This document shows, one piece after another, positions 27,876-38,138 of a stretch of DNA of 64,000 nt. This DNA is from Pseudomonas sp. Root562 (GTDB lineage Bacteria; Pseudomonadota; Gammaproteobacteria; Pseudomonadales; Pseudomonadaceae). The translations under genes were made by a program, and so were the position numbers. The stretch is taken from the NCBI RefSeq assembly GCF_001427125.1, contig NZ_LMGK01000004.1:118212-182211 (forward strand), given 5' to 3'. Below the pieces are notes generated by a model that was not told where the DNA came from, ran no database searches, and worked only from the letters and a program-made list of their open reading frames with translations. Each line of letters opens with the position of its first letter. Within the stretch, counting starts at the first letter, position 1.

Positions 27876-29099
27876 TCACTCCGCTCCCTGAGCGCTGCTT
27901 TTATCGCTGACAAAAAGCGGCAGGACTACCTGCGCACACGTGCCGCGACCGATTCGCGAACGCAGCTGCAATTCTCCCTGATGAGCACGGGCAACCGCCT
28001 TGACCACGGTCAGGCCGAGACCGGTACCGGTGGCTTTGGTCGTGAAAAATGGCTCACCCAGACGCGCCAGCACGGTGCCTTCGATGCCACTGCCGCTGTC
28101 GCTGACACACACACGCAAATGGTTGTCCCGGGCATACAGATGCACCTTCAAGCGCACGTCACCGGCGCTGGCTTGAATGGCGTTTTCGATAAGGTTGAGA
28201 AGCGCACCGACCAGGGTGTCGCGATTGCACAACAGGTCGCCGGCATGACTGTCGCACTGCCAGCGGATCGGCAGATCCTGCACGTGGGGCAGCGCCGCCG
28301 CTTGTAACGATTGCATCAATTGCTTCGGCGTGACGCGGTCGGTCAACGGCAATTCGCCGCGCGCGAACACCAGCATGTCGCGCACCTGATGCTCCAACTC
28401 GTGCAAACGCTCCTTGAGCCGCCCGGCAAATCGCTGCTGAGTCTCGACGGGCAACGCTTGCTCGGTCAAATGACTGGCGTAGAGCAATGCAGCGGACAAA
28501 GGCGTACGAATCTGATGGGCCAGCGAGGCAACCATGCGCCCCAGGGAGGACAGCCGCTCGTGTCGAGCCAGTTGATCTTGCAGATGACGGGTTTCAGTCA
28601 GGTCGTTGAGCAACACCAATTGACCGGGCTCAGCGTCCAGCGAACGCGTGGCAATCGACAGGCGTCGACCATCCTTCAAAGAGACTTCGTGACCATCGTC
28701 TTTACGCGGCGCAAAGCAGCGCGCAATGACATGACGCCACAACTCACCCTCGAGCGGCAGGCCGAGCAGCTCGCAGGCCGTCGGGTTGGCCTCACGCACC
28801 ACACCCTGAGCGTCGATGACGATGACACCACCGGGCAACAGATCGAGAAGGTTTTGCAGACGGTTGGCCAGGCGTTCTTTTTCCGCCAGCTCCTGCATGC
28901 GCTGGGCACTGACGACCGCCAGTTCGCCCTTGAGCTCGGTGACCCGCGCTTCAAGCATGCTGTAGGAGTCGGTCAATTGACTCGACATCTGGTTGAACAG
29001 TGCGAAAGCCTGCTCGAGGCCAAGCCGGCTGGCCTGTTCTACGGACGATGATTGCCCCAGGGCATCAGGGCCATGAGACATCTGGGCGGCTTGGGGCAT
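27876..29099 (-). CDS. fleS: Sensor histidine kinase FleS
   Basis: FleS is the cytoplasmic kinase partner of FleR. The 407-residue product has a coiled-coil N-terminus and a PAS domain (about 83-170, LPGGVIVIDAQGVVREANPT). A dimerisation/phospho-acceptor helix carries H195 (SLAHQIRTPLSAAL), followed by an HATPase with DSGSGIEG and GTGLGLTVVK. There is no membrane helix. A near-perfect -24/-12 site is 54 bases upstream, and the gene is translationally linked to fleR. Confidence 0.96.
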   Translation of the reverse strand: MPQAAQMSHGPDALGQSSSVEQASRLGLEQAFALFNQMSSQLTDSYSMLEARVTELKGELAVVSAQRMQELAEKERLANRLQNLLDLLPGGVIVIDAQGVVREANPTACELLGLPLEGELWRHVIARCFAPRKDDGHEVSLKDGRRLSIATRSLDAEPGQLVLLNDLTETRHLQDQLARHERLSSLGRMVASLAHQIRTPLSAALLYASHLTEQALPVETQQRFAGRLKERLHELEHQVRDMLVFARGELPLTDRVTPKQLMQSLQAAALPHVQDLPIRWQCDSHAGDLLCNRDTLVGALLNLIENAIQASAGDVRLKVHLYARDNHLRVCVSDSGSGIEGTVLARLGEPFFTTKATGTGLGLTVVKAVARAHQGELQLRSRIGRGTCAQVVLPLFVSDKSSAQGAE

Positions 29100-29152
29100 C
29101 GTGCTCTCTCGCTGTGCTGACCGTCAGTGAAACGGAACGTTGCGAGGGATGT

Positions 29153-29168
29153 AGCAATACCCGTGCCT
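29153..29168 (-). promoter_or_regulatory. Sigma-54 promoter upstream of fleSR
   Basis: The minus strand reads AGGCACG-GGTA-TTGCT, matching the RpoN consensus in every strongly conserved position. FleQ is known to drive fleSR, so this is the expected entry to the next tier. Confidence 0.9.
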
Positions 29169-29209
29169 AAAAAAAACCGCCTATAAATGAATGACTTGAA
29201 AAACAGGCG

Positions 29210-30685
<1,476 letters not shown>

Positions 30686-30856
30686 GCAATAGCAACTTCC
30701 CTAGTCAACTCAATGCCCAAAATGCTGGGGCAAGCTAAACGCTTGCAGGCCTGATATGCCTGAAGACGACTGAAATCTGGAACAGCCACTAGTTAAGTCA
30801 AAAATCCGTGCACAGTCAAATTTATGGCGCACTTTGTTTGGATTAACTGGCGTCAA

Positions 30857-31153
30857 TTAACCAAACAGATGGTAAACCTTTGATGCCTTTTGTGCTTGGG
30901 TGATCTGCGACATCTCGTCGACTATCGCCTGACGCTCACCCATCGTCGCCGTCAGCAAGTCTTTATACACGGCCAACAACCCCTCAAGATTGCTTCGCAC
31001 AGCTTCTTCGTCGATGGGTGCCTCACTGAGCACTTCGTCCACGCACTCGCGGCAGGCCGAATCCAGCTCGCCTATGGCATCCCAGTTTCGCGCCGCCAGG
31101 GCATCGATCAGGGCTTCACGGGTTTCTTCTATGCGCCGCAGTGCTTGACTCAT
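30857..31153 (-). CDS. fliT: Small flagellar chaperone-like protein FliT
   Basis: This 98-residue helical protein occupies the FliT/FleP position directly after fliS (24-base gap). FliT-type proteins escort the cap FliD to the export gate. The sequence is mostly charged helix with a hydrophobic centre (LEGLLAVYKDLLTATMGERQAIVDE). Sequence conservation in this family is weak, so the call relies on size, composition and neighbours. In P. aeruginosa the same slot is called fleP and may affect pilus length. Confidence 0.8.
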   Translation of the reverse strand: MSQALRRIEETREALIDALAARNWDAIGELDSACRECVDEVLSEAPIDEEAVRSNLEGLLAVYKDLLTATMGERQAIVDEMSQITQAQKASKVYHLFG

Positions 31154-31177
31154 GACGTGATCCTCAGACCCTTGGGC

Positions 31178-31567
31178 CTATTGATTGGCAATGGCATCCC
31201 AACCGCTTTTCAGGGTTTCGAGCAAGCCTGAGACTTCGTCGATGATCGCCGCATTGTTATCGCGATTGGCTTCCATCAGGCGCGTCATCATGTAGGCGTA
31301 CAAATTGTCGAGCTGTTGGAGCGACGCTGGATCGTCGGTTTTTTCCGGATTCAAGCCATCGCGCAGGCCGATGATGATGTCCACGGCCTTGCCCATCATC
31401 AACCCCTTGAGTGCGATGTCGCCACGCTCCATAGCGCCCTTGGCCTGGGCCATGCGATCCAGCCCGCCTTCCATCAGCAGTTGCACCAGACGATGGGGAT
31501 TGGCTTCAGAGATCTGAGCATGGGAATTGACCTTCTGGTATTGGCGAAGGGCTCTCATGGGGTTCAT
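31178..31567 (-). CDS. fliS: Flagellin export chaperone FliS
   Basis: FliS binds the C-terminus of flagellin and keeps it unfolded for export. The 129-residue protein contains the signature ANPHRLVQLLMEGGLDRMAQAKGAMERGDI and the YQKVN motif near the N-terminus. I used the ATG at 31567 (MNPMRALRQYQ), preceded by GAGG. A frame to 31687 would run into the fliD terminator. A FliA-type promoter match is found 53 bases upstream. Confidence 0.96.
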   Translation of the reverse strand: MNPMRALRQYQKVNSHAQISEANPHRLVQLLMEGGLDRMAQAKGAMERGDIALKGLMMGKAVDIIIGLRDGLNPEKTDDPASLQQLDNLYAYMMTRLMEANRDNNAAIIDEVSGLLETLKSGWDAIANQ

Positions 31568-31619
31568 GTTTCTACCTCGTGACAGACAACAGCTTGAAAT
31601 TGGGAAGGCTCTGATCTTT

Positions 31620-31646
31620 ATGTCGACTGAGCGACAGATAACTTTA
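31620..31646 (-). promoter_or_regulatory. Candidate sigma-28 (FliA) promoter of fliST
   Basis: The minus strand has TAAAGTTA (seven of eight bases of the -35 consensus TAAAGTTT), then exactly 11 bases, then GTCGACAT (five of eight of GCCGATAA). It lies between a strong terminator after fliD and the fliS start, where a promoter is needed. Confidence 0.6.
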
Positions 31647-31666
31647 ACGCAGACCGTCCACCCATG

Positions 31667-31708
31667 AAAAAACCCAGGCGCTGTCATTACAGACTGCCTG
31701 GGTTTTTT
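31667..31708. terminator. Strong intrinsic terminator after fliD
   Basis: A perfect 13-base stem (AAAAAACCCAGGC / GCCTGGGTTTTTT) with A/T runs on both sides terminates fliD transcription on the minus strand. It is symmetrical and could work in both directions. It separates fliD from fliS. Confidence 0.92.
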
Positions 31709-31723
31709 AATGCTTGATGCCGA

Positions 31724-33109
31724 TCAATCGTCCTTCGGATTGTTCAGCGCATTGAGCGTGGTCATGATGCTGTCGCTCTGCGCCCGCAGTTTGGCCACCA
31801 GGGAGTCCATTGCGGTGTACTTGGCGGTCAGACTCAACTGCAGGCTGGCCATGCGTGCATCAAGGGAGTCCTGCTGCTTTTTCAGATCGTTAAGGCTGTC
31901 GGTCAGGCTTGCCGAGCGCGCGGCGAAGACGCCGGTCTTGCTCAGGGCAAAGCTGTCAGTGGCTTTTTTCATGCGCGCCAGCAAACCGGTATCACCGCTG
32001 AAAATGCCATTGATGTCAGCGGCATTGGTCTGCGCTGCGGCGTCGAACAACTTGTCGTCGATCGACAGTAACCCGGTCTTCTGGTCGGTCTTGACGCCGA
32101 ACTGAGCAAGCGACTTCATCTGACCGGTTCCACCCATCGCGTTCAGCTCGGTGCGCACCGCAGAAATCATCGAGCGCAGTGAAGCATCGCCAGTCAATGC
32201 ACCGGACGTCACAGTACCGTCGGCACCGGTGGTGACCTGAGTCTCCGCGTTAGCAGCCTTGATCAGGGCATTGTAGGTATCGACGAAGCCTTTGACCGAC
32301 GACTTCAGCGTTGCGTTGTTAGCCGCAACGGTGATCGTGGCCGGCGTCGCCGCACCGCCACCGGAAGGCGCTGGAGAAACACCCGTCAGTTTGAGAGTGA
32401 TGCCGCTCACGGCATCAACAATTGTATTGCTCTTGGAGTCCATCGCAACGCCGTCGAGAACGTACTGAGCATTCTGAGGCGTAGCAAGGACCGAGGTGCC
32501 AACATCGAGACCAGAACTGCCACTGAGGATCAGGTCGGAACCAATACCGGTGGTGGTAGAGGTCAACACCATGCGAGAACCGTTGGCATCGGTCAGAATG
32601 TTGGCACTCAAACCCTGGTTCGCATATTGGGAGTTGATCGAATCACGCACTTGTTGCAGTGTCGCACCACCAGGAACACTGACATCGAAGGTCTTTGAAC
32701 CCTGCTTGATGGTCAACGTGGTCGGTGTAGTCCCGGCGTTTACGATTGAAGACGCTCCGCCTGCGAAAACCTTGGACGAGATTTTCGACGCAGTCGCCAG
32801 CTTGGTGACCAGCAACGAGAAGCTGCCCGCTGCCGCGCCGTTGCCGGTCGTTACAGTGGCAACTTTGTCATCGGACGATGTACCGCTCAGCCCGCTGAAG
32901 CTGGCGCTGGTTCTCATGGTTTCCAACGCGCCACGGAAGGCATCCAGCGCCGCCTGGATTTTGCCGATAGACGACAGCGAGGTGGTTGCCTTCAGCGTTT
33001 GATTGTTGATTTGTGTCTGTTTCGGAGCCCTTTCGGAATCCACCAAAGACTTCACAATCGCTTGGGTATCGATGTTCGAACCAATACCGCTGACCGATGT
33101 ACCCGCCAT
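31724..33109 (-). CDS. fliD: Flagellar filament cap protein FliD
   Basis: FliD forms the cap that folds flagellin at the filament tip and can bind mucin in Pseudomonas. The 461-residue protein has the N-terminal disordered/coiled-coil region (GSNIDTQAIVKSLVDSERAPK), variable middle domains and the C-terminal coiled coil (LNDLKKQQDSLDARMASLQ). Two adjacent ATGs follow AGGAG, and I chose the second (seven-base spacing). It is 79 bases after flaG and ends at a strong terminator. Confidence 0.95.
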   Translation of the reverse strand: MAGTSVSGIGSNIDTQAIVKSLVDSERAPKQTQINNQTLKATTSLSSIGKIQAALDAFRGALETMRTSASFSGLSGTSSDDKVATVTTGNGAAAGSFSLLVTKLATASKISSKVFAGGASSIVNAGTTPTTLTIKQGSKTFDVSVPGGATLQQVRDSINSQYANQGLSANILTDANGSRMVLTSTTTGIGSDLILSGSSGLDVGTSVLATPQNAQYVLDGVAMDSKSNTIVDAVSGITLKLTGVSPAPSGGGAATPATITVAANNATLKSSVKGFVDTYNALIKAANAETQVTTGADGTVTSGALTGDASLRSMISAVRTELNAMGGTGQMKSLAQFGVKTDQKTGLLSIDDKLFDAAAQTNAADINGIFSGDTGLLARMKKATDSFALSKTGVFAARSASLTDSLNDLKKQQDSLDARMASLQLSLTAKYTAMDSLVAKLRAQSDSIMTTLNALNNPKDD

Positions 33110-33191
33110 CATCTATCTCCTAGTTCAGTGGCTGCTGCTTTCTTGACGAAGTGCGCCTTGAGTTGCAGACAGCAACAAAATTCATGCCAGT

Positions 33192-33542
33192 TCAGACTTT
33201 GTCGTCAAACAACAAACTACTGGCGTCCGACAGGCTCTGTGCCAGTTTTAGTGCTGCTTCCGAAGGGATCTGGCGAATCACCAACCCCGTTTCGGTTGCG
33301 ATGACTTTGACCACGACACGGCCAGTAGAGTCATCAATGGAAAAATCCAGATTGCGCTGGGCAGCCTGGACGAACTCCTGAATATCGGTGACAGCTTTTT
33401 CCAGCTCGTCACGCTTGGGCTCGACACCCGCTGTTGCTGCAACTTCCGTCTTGGGCTGATCTTTTTTATCAGTAACAGCTGGCGTTGCGCTTTGTGGGGC
33501 AACGGCGGGATAAGACAGGTTCAACTTGACGCTCATGTCCAT
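33192..33542 (-). CDS. flaG: Flagellar protein FlaG
   Basis: FlaG-family proteins lie next to fliC and fliD in Pseudomonas and influence filament length, by a mechanism that is not well defined. The 116-residue product has a low-complexity N-terminus and the conserved FlaG C-terminal domain (NLDFSIDDSTGRVVVKVIATETGLVIRQIP). GAGGAG sits correctly before the ATG at 33542. No promoter is visible in the 74-base gap, which holds the fliC terminator, so expression may come from fliC read-through. Confidence 0.92.
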   Translation of the reverse strand: MDMSVKLNLSYPAVAPQSATPAVTDKKDQPKTEVAATAGVEPKRDELEKAVTDIQEFVQAAQRNLDFSIDDSTGRVVVKVIATETGLVIRQIPSEAALKLAQSLSDASSLLFDDKV

Positions 33543-33561
33543 GCTAAATCTCCTCGCTGCT

Positions 33562-33595
33562 CAAAAGACAAAAGGGCACGTAAACGCGCCCTTCC
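33562..33595 (-). terminator. Intrinsic terminator after fliC
   Basis: On the minus strand a six-base stem (AAGGGC / GCCCTT) with extra pairing in the loop is followed by TTTTGTCTTTTG. It lies between fliC and flaG and is probably leaky, giving high fliC and lower flaG/fliD. Confidence 0.7.
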
Positions 33596-33616
33596 GTCAC
33601 TCACCAAACTCTGGAA

Positions 33617-35056
33617 TTAACCCAGCAGCTTCAGCACAGCCGATGGCAGCTGGTTAGCCTGGGACAGGATCGCGGTGGAAGCCTGTTGCAGGGTTTGTTG
33701 CTTGGTCAGCTGAGCAGTTTCGGCTGCGAAGTCAACGTCCTGGATCACGCCACGAGCAGCAGTGGAGTTGTCCGAGATGCTGCGCAGGTTCGACACGGTG
33801 CTGTCGAAACGGTTTTGTACGGCACCGAGGTCAGCACGCTGGGAGTCGATGTTGGCAATGGCCTGGGTGATCACGTCAACAGCGTTTTGCGCGTTGGCGG
33901 CAGTGGTCACGTCAGTGTTGCTGACAACGGTTTTGGCAGAGCTGGCCGAAGTGGCAGCAGCACCACCGAACAAGCCGCCAACACCAGCACCGGACATCGA
34001 GTAGCTGTTGGTGGAGTTCAGCGAGATGGAACCGGTAGCGATGATCGGACCTGCACCTACAACGAGCGGAGTCGAGGCGCTGAGTACACCGGCACCGTTT
34101 TTCGATGCAACACCGATGAGGGCGGCGTTAGCGTTACCGTTGGTGAAGCTCAGGTTCTCACCGGTGTCGGATTTAACCGACAGGGCTTGAGTCGAGGAAT
34201 CGTAGTTGACGCTGATGCCCAGTTTAGCGGCGTTGGACTTTAACTGATCGGCCAGATCGGAGGTGCTGGTCAGACCGGTGAAGCTAACGGTTGCACCACC
34301 GACGGTCAGGTCGAAGGCAGCTGGAAGGGCAGCAGTAGCAGTTACAGAGAACGCAACTTCAGTACTGGCAGTAGCGGTCAGACCACCTACGGCGCCGTTC
34401 AGCTTGGCAGCAATTTGCTTGGCCGAATCACCAACAGCTACAGCGATAGTGGAACTGGTTTGGCCGCCACCGGTAACAACGATGTTGCCGCCAGTCAGAC
34501 CGCCAGTAGCGCTAGGTGCGTTAGTTACACTTTTCAGTTGCTGCGAACCAACGTTGTTAGCAGCTACGTTGCCCAGAGTCATGTTGATGGTCTGGTTGGC
34601 GTTGGCGCCGACTTGGAAAGCGGTAGTACCGAAAGAACCGTCCAGCAGGTTACGACCACCGAAAGTAGTGGTGGTAGCGATACGGGTCAGCTCGGAAGTC
34701 AGAGCAGCGTATTCAGCGTTGTTCGACTTACGGTCTTCAGCGCTTGGCGAGCCGTTCGCCGAAGCCAGAGCCAGGGTACGCATTTTCTGCAGGATGTTGG
34801 TGGATTCCTGCATCGCGCCTTCAGCAGTTTGCGCGATGGAGATACCGTCACCGGCGTTCTTGATAGCAGTCTGCAGGCCGTTGATCTGGCTGGTCAGACG
34901 GTTGGAAATTTGCAGGCCAGCAGCGTCATCTTTAGCGCTGTTGATTCGCAGGCCGGAGGACAGGCGCTGCATGGAGGTCTGCAGGTTACCGGAAGCTTTG
35001 TTCAGGTTGTTCTGAACGGTCAAGGAAGCAAGGTTGGTGTTTACGGTTAAAGCCAT
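33617..35056 (-). CDS. fliC: Flagellin FliC
   Basis: Flagellin is the filament subunit. In its 479 residues the conserved N-terminal D0/D1 region (1 to about 140) and the C-terminal region (about 390-479, ending [17 protein letters not shown]) flank a variable surface domain rich in Thr, Ser, Ala and Gly. The plant-sensed flg22 region is at residues 30-51 and differs from the classical Pseudomonas peptide at three positions. A sigma-28 promoter lies upstream and a terminator downstream. The neighbouring KAS III gene suggests glycan modification. Confidence 0.98.
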   Translation of the reverse strand: MALTVNTNLASLTVQNNLNKASGNLQTSMQRLSSGLRINSAKDDAAGLQISNRLTSQINGLQTAIKNAGDGISIAQTAEGAMQESTNILQKMRTLALASANGSPSAEDRKSNNAEYAALTSELTRIATTTTFGGRNLLDGSFGTTAFQVGANANQTINMTLGNVAANNVGSQQLKSVTNAPSATGGLTGGNIVVTGGGQTSSTIAVAVGDSAKQIAAKLNGAVGGLTATASTEVAFSVTATAALPAAFDLTVGGATVSFTGLTSTSDLADQLKSNAAKLGISVNYDSSTQALSVKSDTGENLSFTNGNANAALIGVASKNGAGVLSASTPLVVGAGPIIATGSISLNSTNSYSMSGAGVGGLFGGAAATSASSAKTVVSNTDVTTAANAQNAVDVITQAIANIDSQRADLGAVQNRFDSTVSNLRSISDNSTAARGVIQDVDFAAETAQLTKQQTLQQASTAILSQANQLPSAVLKLLG

Positions 35057-35136
35057 GACGAAATCCTCGTTGGATGGATACTGCGGCTTCCGGCCCTGGC
35101 ATCCGCCGGGTGTGGCCTAGAGAACCTACGTAATAG

Positions 35137-35163
35137 TTATCGTCGTGAGGTGGCTTTGCTTGA
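35137..35163 (-). promoter_or_regulatory. Sigma-28 (FliA) promoter of fliC
   Basis: The minus strand has TCAAGCAA, an 11-base spacer and GACGATAA, the latter matching seven of eight bases of the FliA -10 box GCCGATAA. It is 81 bases before the fliC ATG. An A/T-rich stretch just upstream could act as an UP element. Confidence 0.85.
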
Positions 35164-35247
35164 GGGGTTTTTTCTAATTTTTTAGTGGCAGCGTGCCAGC
35201 CCTTTATTTTCAAGGCTTTACAGACAAAAAATCGGCGCCAGAAAAAC

Positions 35248-35287
35248 GCAAAACGCCCGGTAACCTGAGTTGCCGGGCGTTTTTTTT
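35248..35287. terminator. Intrinsic terminator after the KAS III gene
   Basis: A nine-base perfect stem (AACGCCCGG / CCGGGCGTT) is flanked by A and T runs, T-rich in the plus direction and with TTTTGCGTTTTT on the minus side. It stops the KAS III transcript before the fliC promoter. Confidence 0.88.
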
Positions 35288-35304
35288 GCCTGCGTTCGGA
35301 TTAA

Positions 35305-36234
35305 TCAGCCGCGATAAAGAATCGCCGAGCCCCACGAAAGGCCTACGCCAAAGCCGCTGATCGCCACGCGCGTCCATTTCGAATCGAACACGTGGTTCTG
35401 CAACAGCAACGGAATACTCGATGAAACCGTGTTACCGGTTTCGAGCATGTCCTTGACGAACTTCTCCGGCTCACCTTCTTCAAAGCGACGCGCCACGGCA
35501 TCGACGATGGCCGCGCTGCCCTGGTGAATGCAGAAGGCATCGATGTCGCCGGCTTGGAGGTTCGACTCGTCCAGCAGCTCATGCAAATGCGCCGGGACTT
35601 TCAACAGTGCAAAGTTGAATACCTGACGGCCATTCATGAAGAACACACCATCGGTAACCTTCAAGTGCGGTGCACCGGAACCGTCGGTGCCGAACTTCGA
35701 CTTGCCCAACTGCCAGACAGCGTTTTCGCCCATCCAGGTTGCGGTGGCGGCATCGCCGAACAGCATGGTGGTGTTACGGTCTTCCGGGTCGACAATCTTC
35801 GAATACGGGTCGGCGGTAATGAGCAGGCCGTTTTTCAGCCCCGCCGCTTCCATGAAGCCTTTGATCGCATAAATGCCGTAGACGTAACCGGAACAGCCCA
35901 GGGAAATATCGAAAGCGGCGACATGGGTCGGCAGGCCCAACTTGTCCTGAACGATCGCAGCGGTGTGCGGCAGCCCTTCTTCATCACCGTTCTGGGTGAC
36001 GACGATCAGACAGTCGATGGCTTCACGCTTGAGTTCGGGACTGGCGGCGAACAGCGCATTGGCAGCTTCGACACACAGGTCGGAGGTTTCCTGATCGGCA
36101 TCCATGCGCGGCAAAAACGCCGAACCGATCTTGCCAAGGATGAAGGTTTCATCCTTGTCGAACTTTGCACCCTGGGCGTAGTTATCAACCCCGGCTACCG
36201 GCACGTAACTCGCAATATTTTTTATGCCAATCAT
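35305..36234 (-). CDS. Ketoacyl-ACP synthase III-like protein at the flagellin locus
   Basis: This 309-residue FabH-type condensing enzyme keeps the full catalytic triad: C114 (SLGCSGYVYG), H237 (CIHQGS) and N268 (ETGNTVSS). FabH homologues lie beside fliC in the flagellin glycosylation islands of P. syringae, where one of the island genes is annotated as a KAS III. A role in making an acyl group for the flagellin glycan is therefore likely but inferred. No glycosyltransferase accompanies it here. I chose the ATG at 36234 (MIGIKNIASYVP). It has its own terminator and is not in an operon with flgL. Confidence 0.88.
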   Translation of the reverse strand: MIGIKNIASYVPVAGVDNYAQGAKFDKDETFILGKIGSAFLPRMDADQETSDLCVEAANALFAASPELKREAIDCLIVVTQNGDEEGLPHTAAIVQDKLGLPTHVAAFDISLGCSGYVYGIYAIKGFMEAAGLKNGLLITADPYSKIVDPEDRNTTMLFGDAATATWMGENAVWQLGKSKFGTDGSGAPHLKVTDGVFFMNGRQVFNFALLKVPAHLHELLDESNLQAGDIDAFCIHQGSAAIVDAVARRFEEGEPEKFVKDMLETGNTVSSSIPLLLQNHVFDSKWTRVAISGFGVGLSWGSAILYRG

Positions 36235-36469
36235 TATGGCTTCCCAATAATAAACAGCTGAACATCGCCGCTCGCTGAATCGAGGGCGTCTACAGTCAGG
36301 GCCTGGCATCGTCGGCGCTCAAGCAAACACCTTGAACATCCGCCACCTTTCACCGCCCGCAGACAGGATACAGTGAAGATGCGCGTTTTGACTGACGGGT
36401 CACTCAGAGATCGCTGCTTTATTTGATTTTATGGCCCTGGTTCCGCCCTTTGCGCCTCGCTTCCTACAA

Positions 36470-36512
36470 AAAAAGAGCAAAAAAAAGCCAGCCCCCGGTG
36501 ACAGGGACTGGC
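36470..36512 (-). terminator. Intrinsic terminator after flgL
   Basis: On the minus strand an interrupted stem (GCCAG and CCC pairing with GGG and CTGGC, one mismatch) is followed by a run of eight T and then a second T run. The rest of the gap 36235-36469 shows no gene. It must hold the KAS III promoter, which I cannot place. Confidence 0.75.
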
Positions 36513-36532
36513 CGCGAGCGGTCAGGACCGAC

Positions 36533-38125
36533 TCAAAGCTTGTTGAACAGACTCAGCTGGGAAACCTTGGCGAACGCCAGTTGCGCAGCCTGCAGCATGG
36601 TTTGCTGCAAGGTCAGGCGCGTCAGGACTTCAGCCGGGTCGGCGTTCTTGATCGAGTTGCCGGTCGATTCGTTGATCAGACCAGTGCTGGTGTTCTGCTC
36701 TGCCTGCATGTCCATCACATTGCCCCGTGCACCGATCGCACCCCGCGCCAGGTCGACCTGGTTCTTGGAGTTGTTCAGGTTGGCAATGGCCGAAGCGATG
36801 GTGTCCTCCAGAAAACGCTGGGCAACAGGGTTGCCTTGAGTCGGCGCATCGAGCGCCGAACGCAGCTGGCTGATGGTATCGAGGACATTCTGGGTCTGGT
36901 GGGTGTTGACCGCGATGTCGAACTGATCACCGGCAGCTGGCGTCGCCGGTGTGCCACCGAGCGTGAAGCTGACACCCGCTGCTGTCGCCACGCCAGCCAC
37001 CACTGTTCCGGTGGTTACCGGCGTGCTGGTGTTGGTCAATGGGCGCGCGTACAGCTCAAAGGTCCCAGGGCCGGTGAACTTAAGCACCGCCCCGCCTTCG
37101 GGAAAGAAACTCTTGTAATCGGCAGCGTTGGTCACCGCAGTCTGGGTGATGATGGCTGTCGACGGATTGTTTGGAGCGCGGTTGGCGACGAAGCTGTCCG
37201 GCTTTGCCGCCAACTGGAAACTGTGCCCGGCGATCACCGCATCAGCGCTGGCGGAGTCGGCGGGCGTATCACCCGGCTGGAAGGTGATATCGAGCTTGAA
37301 GGTGACACCACGGAAGTTGACGTCGGAACCGCCCTTGGCATTCGGGTCAAACTTGCCACCCCCCGTCGCTTCGGCGGTGACGTCATTGCCCAACGCATCG
37401 GTAATCACGAATTGGGTACTGCTGGTGAATGACATGGTGTAAGGCTGGCCGTTGCGGAAATTCGCATCGAACGCCGGACCGGAACTCACCAGCCCCGGGG
37501 ACAGGTCCACGCGACCGTCATTAACAGCAGGTGCGGTCATGGTGGTGCTGCTGCGCGCAGCGTTGATCGCCTGCTGGAAAACTTCCCATCCGGTATCGTT
37601 CAGGCCCAGCGACATGGAATCGCCGATCTTCAATTCCAACTGAGTCTGATCACCCTGGTAGCTGTAGGTGCCATCGCTGTTGCGCACGAAAGGCTGAGTG
37701 TTGTTGCTGGCGCCAGAGAAGATGTACTTGCCGTTGGCGTCCTTGCTGTTCATCAGGCTCAGCAATTGCTCTTCGGACTGTTTCAGTTCGGCGGCAATGG
37801 ATTTGCGGTCATCGTCGTTCAACGAACCACCGCCGGCACGAATCGCCAACTCACTGACTTTCTGCAACACGTTGTTGATGCTGTCCAGCACGCTCTCTTC
37901 CTGCGCCTGAGCGGTGTTCAACGCGCTGATATTGGTGGTGTACTGACCCAGCATGGCTTTTTGTTGCTCGAGCTGCAGCAGGCGAGCCGCACCGACAGGA
38001 TCATCCGCCGCCGTTTCAAGCTTGACGCCGCTGCTGGCCTGCTCGGCAGTCTTCATCACGTTGTTGAGGTTGCGCGAATAGTTGGCAGCCGTCGTGGCGT
38101 AATACTGTGCTGTAGAAATACGCAT
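36533..38125 (-). CDS. flgL: Flagellar hook-filament junction protein FlgL
   Basis: FlgL joins the hook-side junction protein FlgK to the filament. The 530-residue protein has flagellin-like ends: N-terminal MRISTAQYYATTAANYSRN and C-terminal LTLQQTMLQAAQLAFAKVSQLSLFNKL. It is much longer than the enteric form (about 320 residues) because of an inserted central domain, roughly residues 190-400. That domain includes a Thr/Ala/Gly-rich part repeating sequence types also seen in FlgK. It lies 13 bases after flgK. Confidence 0.95.
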   Translation of the reverse strand: MRISTAQYYATTAANYSRNLNNVMKTAEQASSGVKLETAADDPVGAARLLQLEQQKAMLGQYTTNISALNTAQAQEESVLDSINNVLQKVSELAIRAGGGSLNDDDRKSIAAELKQSEEQLLSLMNSKDANGKYIFSGASNNTQPFVRNSDGTYSYQGDQTQLELKIGDSMSLGLNDTGWEVFQQAINAARSSTTMTAPAVNDGRVDLSPGLVSSGPAFDANFRNGQPYTMSFTSSTQFVITDALGNDVTAEATGGGKFDPNAKGGSDVNFRGVTFKLDITFQPGDTPADSASADAVIAGHSFQLAAKPDSFVANRAPNNPSTAIITQTAVTNAADYKSFFPEGGAVLKFTGPGTFELYARPLTNTSTPVTTGTVVAGVATAAGVSFTLGGTPATPAAGDQFDIAVNTHQTQNVLDTISQLRSALDAPTQGNPVAQRFLEDTIASAIANLNNSKNQVDLARGAIGARGNVMDMQAEQNTSTGLINESTGNSIKNADPAEVLTRLTLQQTMLQAAQLAFAKVSQLSLFNKL

Positions 38126-38138
38126 GTTCTACGGCTCC

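Noticed and set aside
30791..30819. TTGACT-N17-TTAACT before fleQ as a sigma-70 promoter
   Set aside because: The -35 is good but the -10 matches only three of six bases. fleQ must have a promoter here, but I cannot place it with confidence.
31652..31668. A GG-N10-GC pair upstream of fliS as a possible sigma-54 promoter
   Set aside because: Only the core dinucleotides match, and it overlaps the terminator edge. The FliA-like site next to it is much better.
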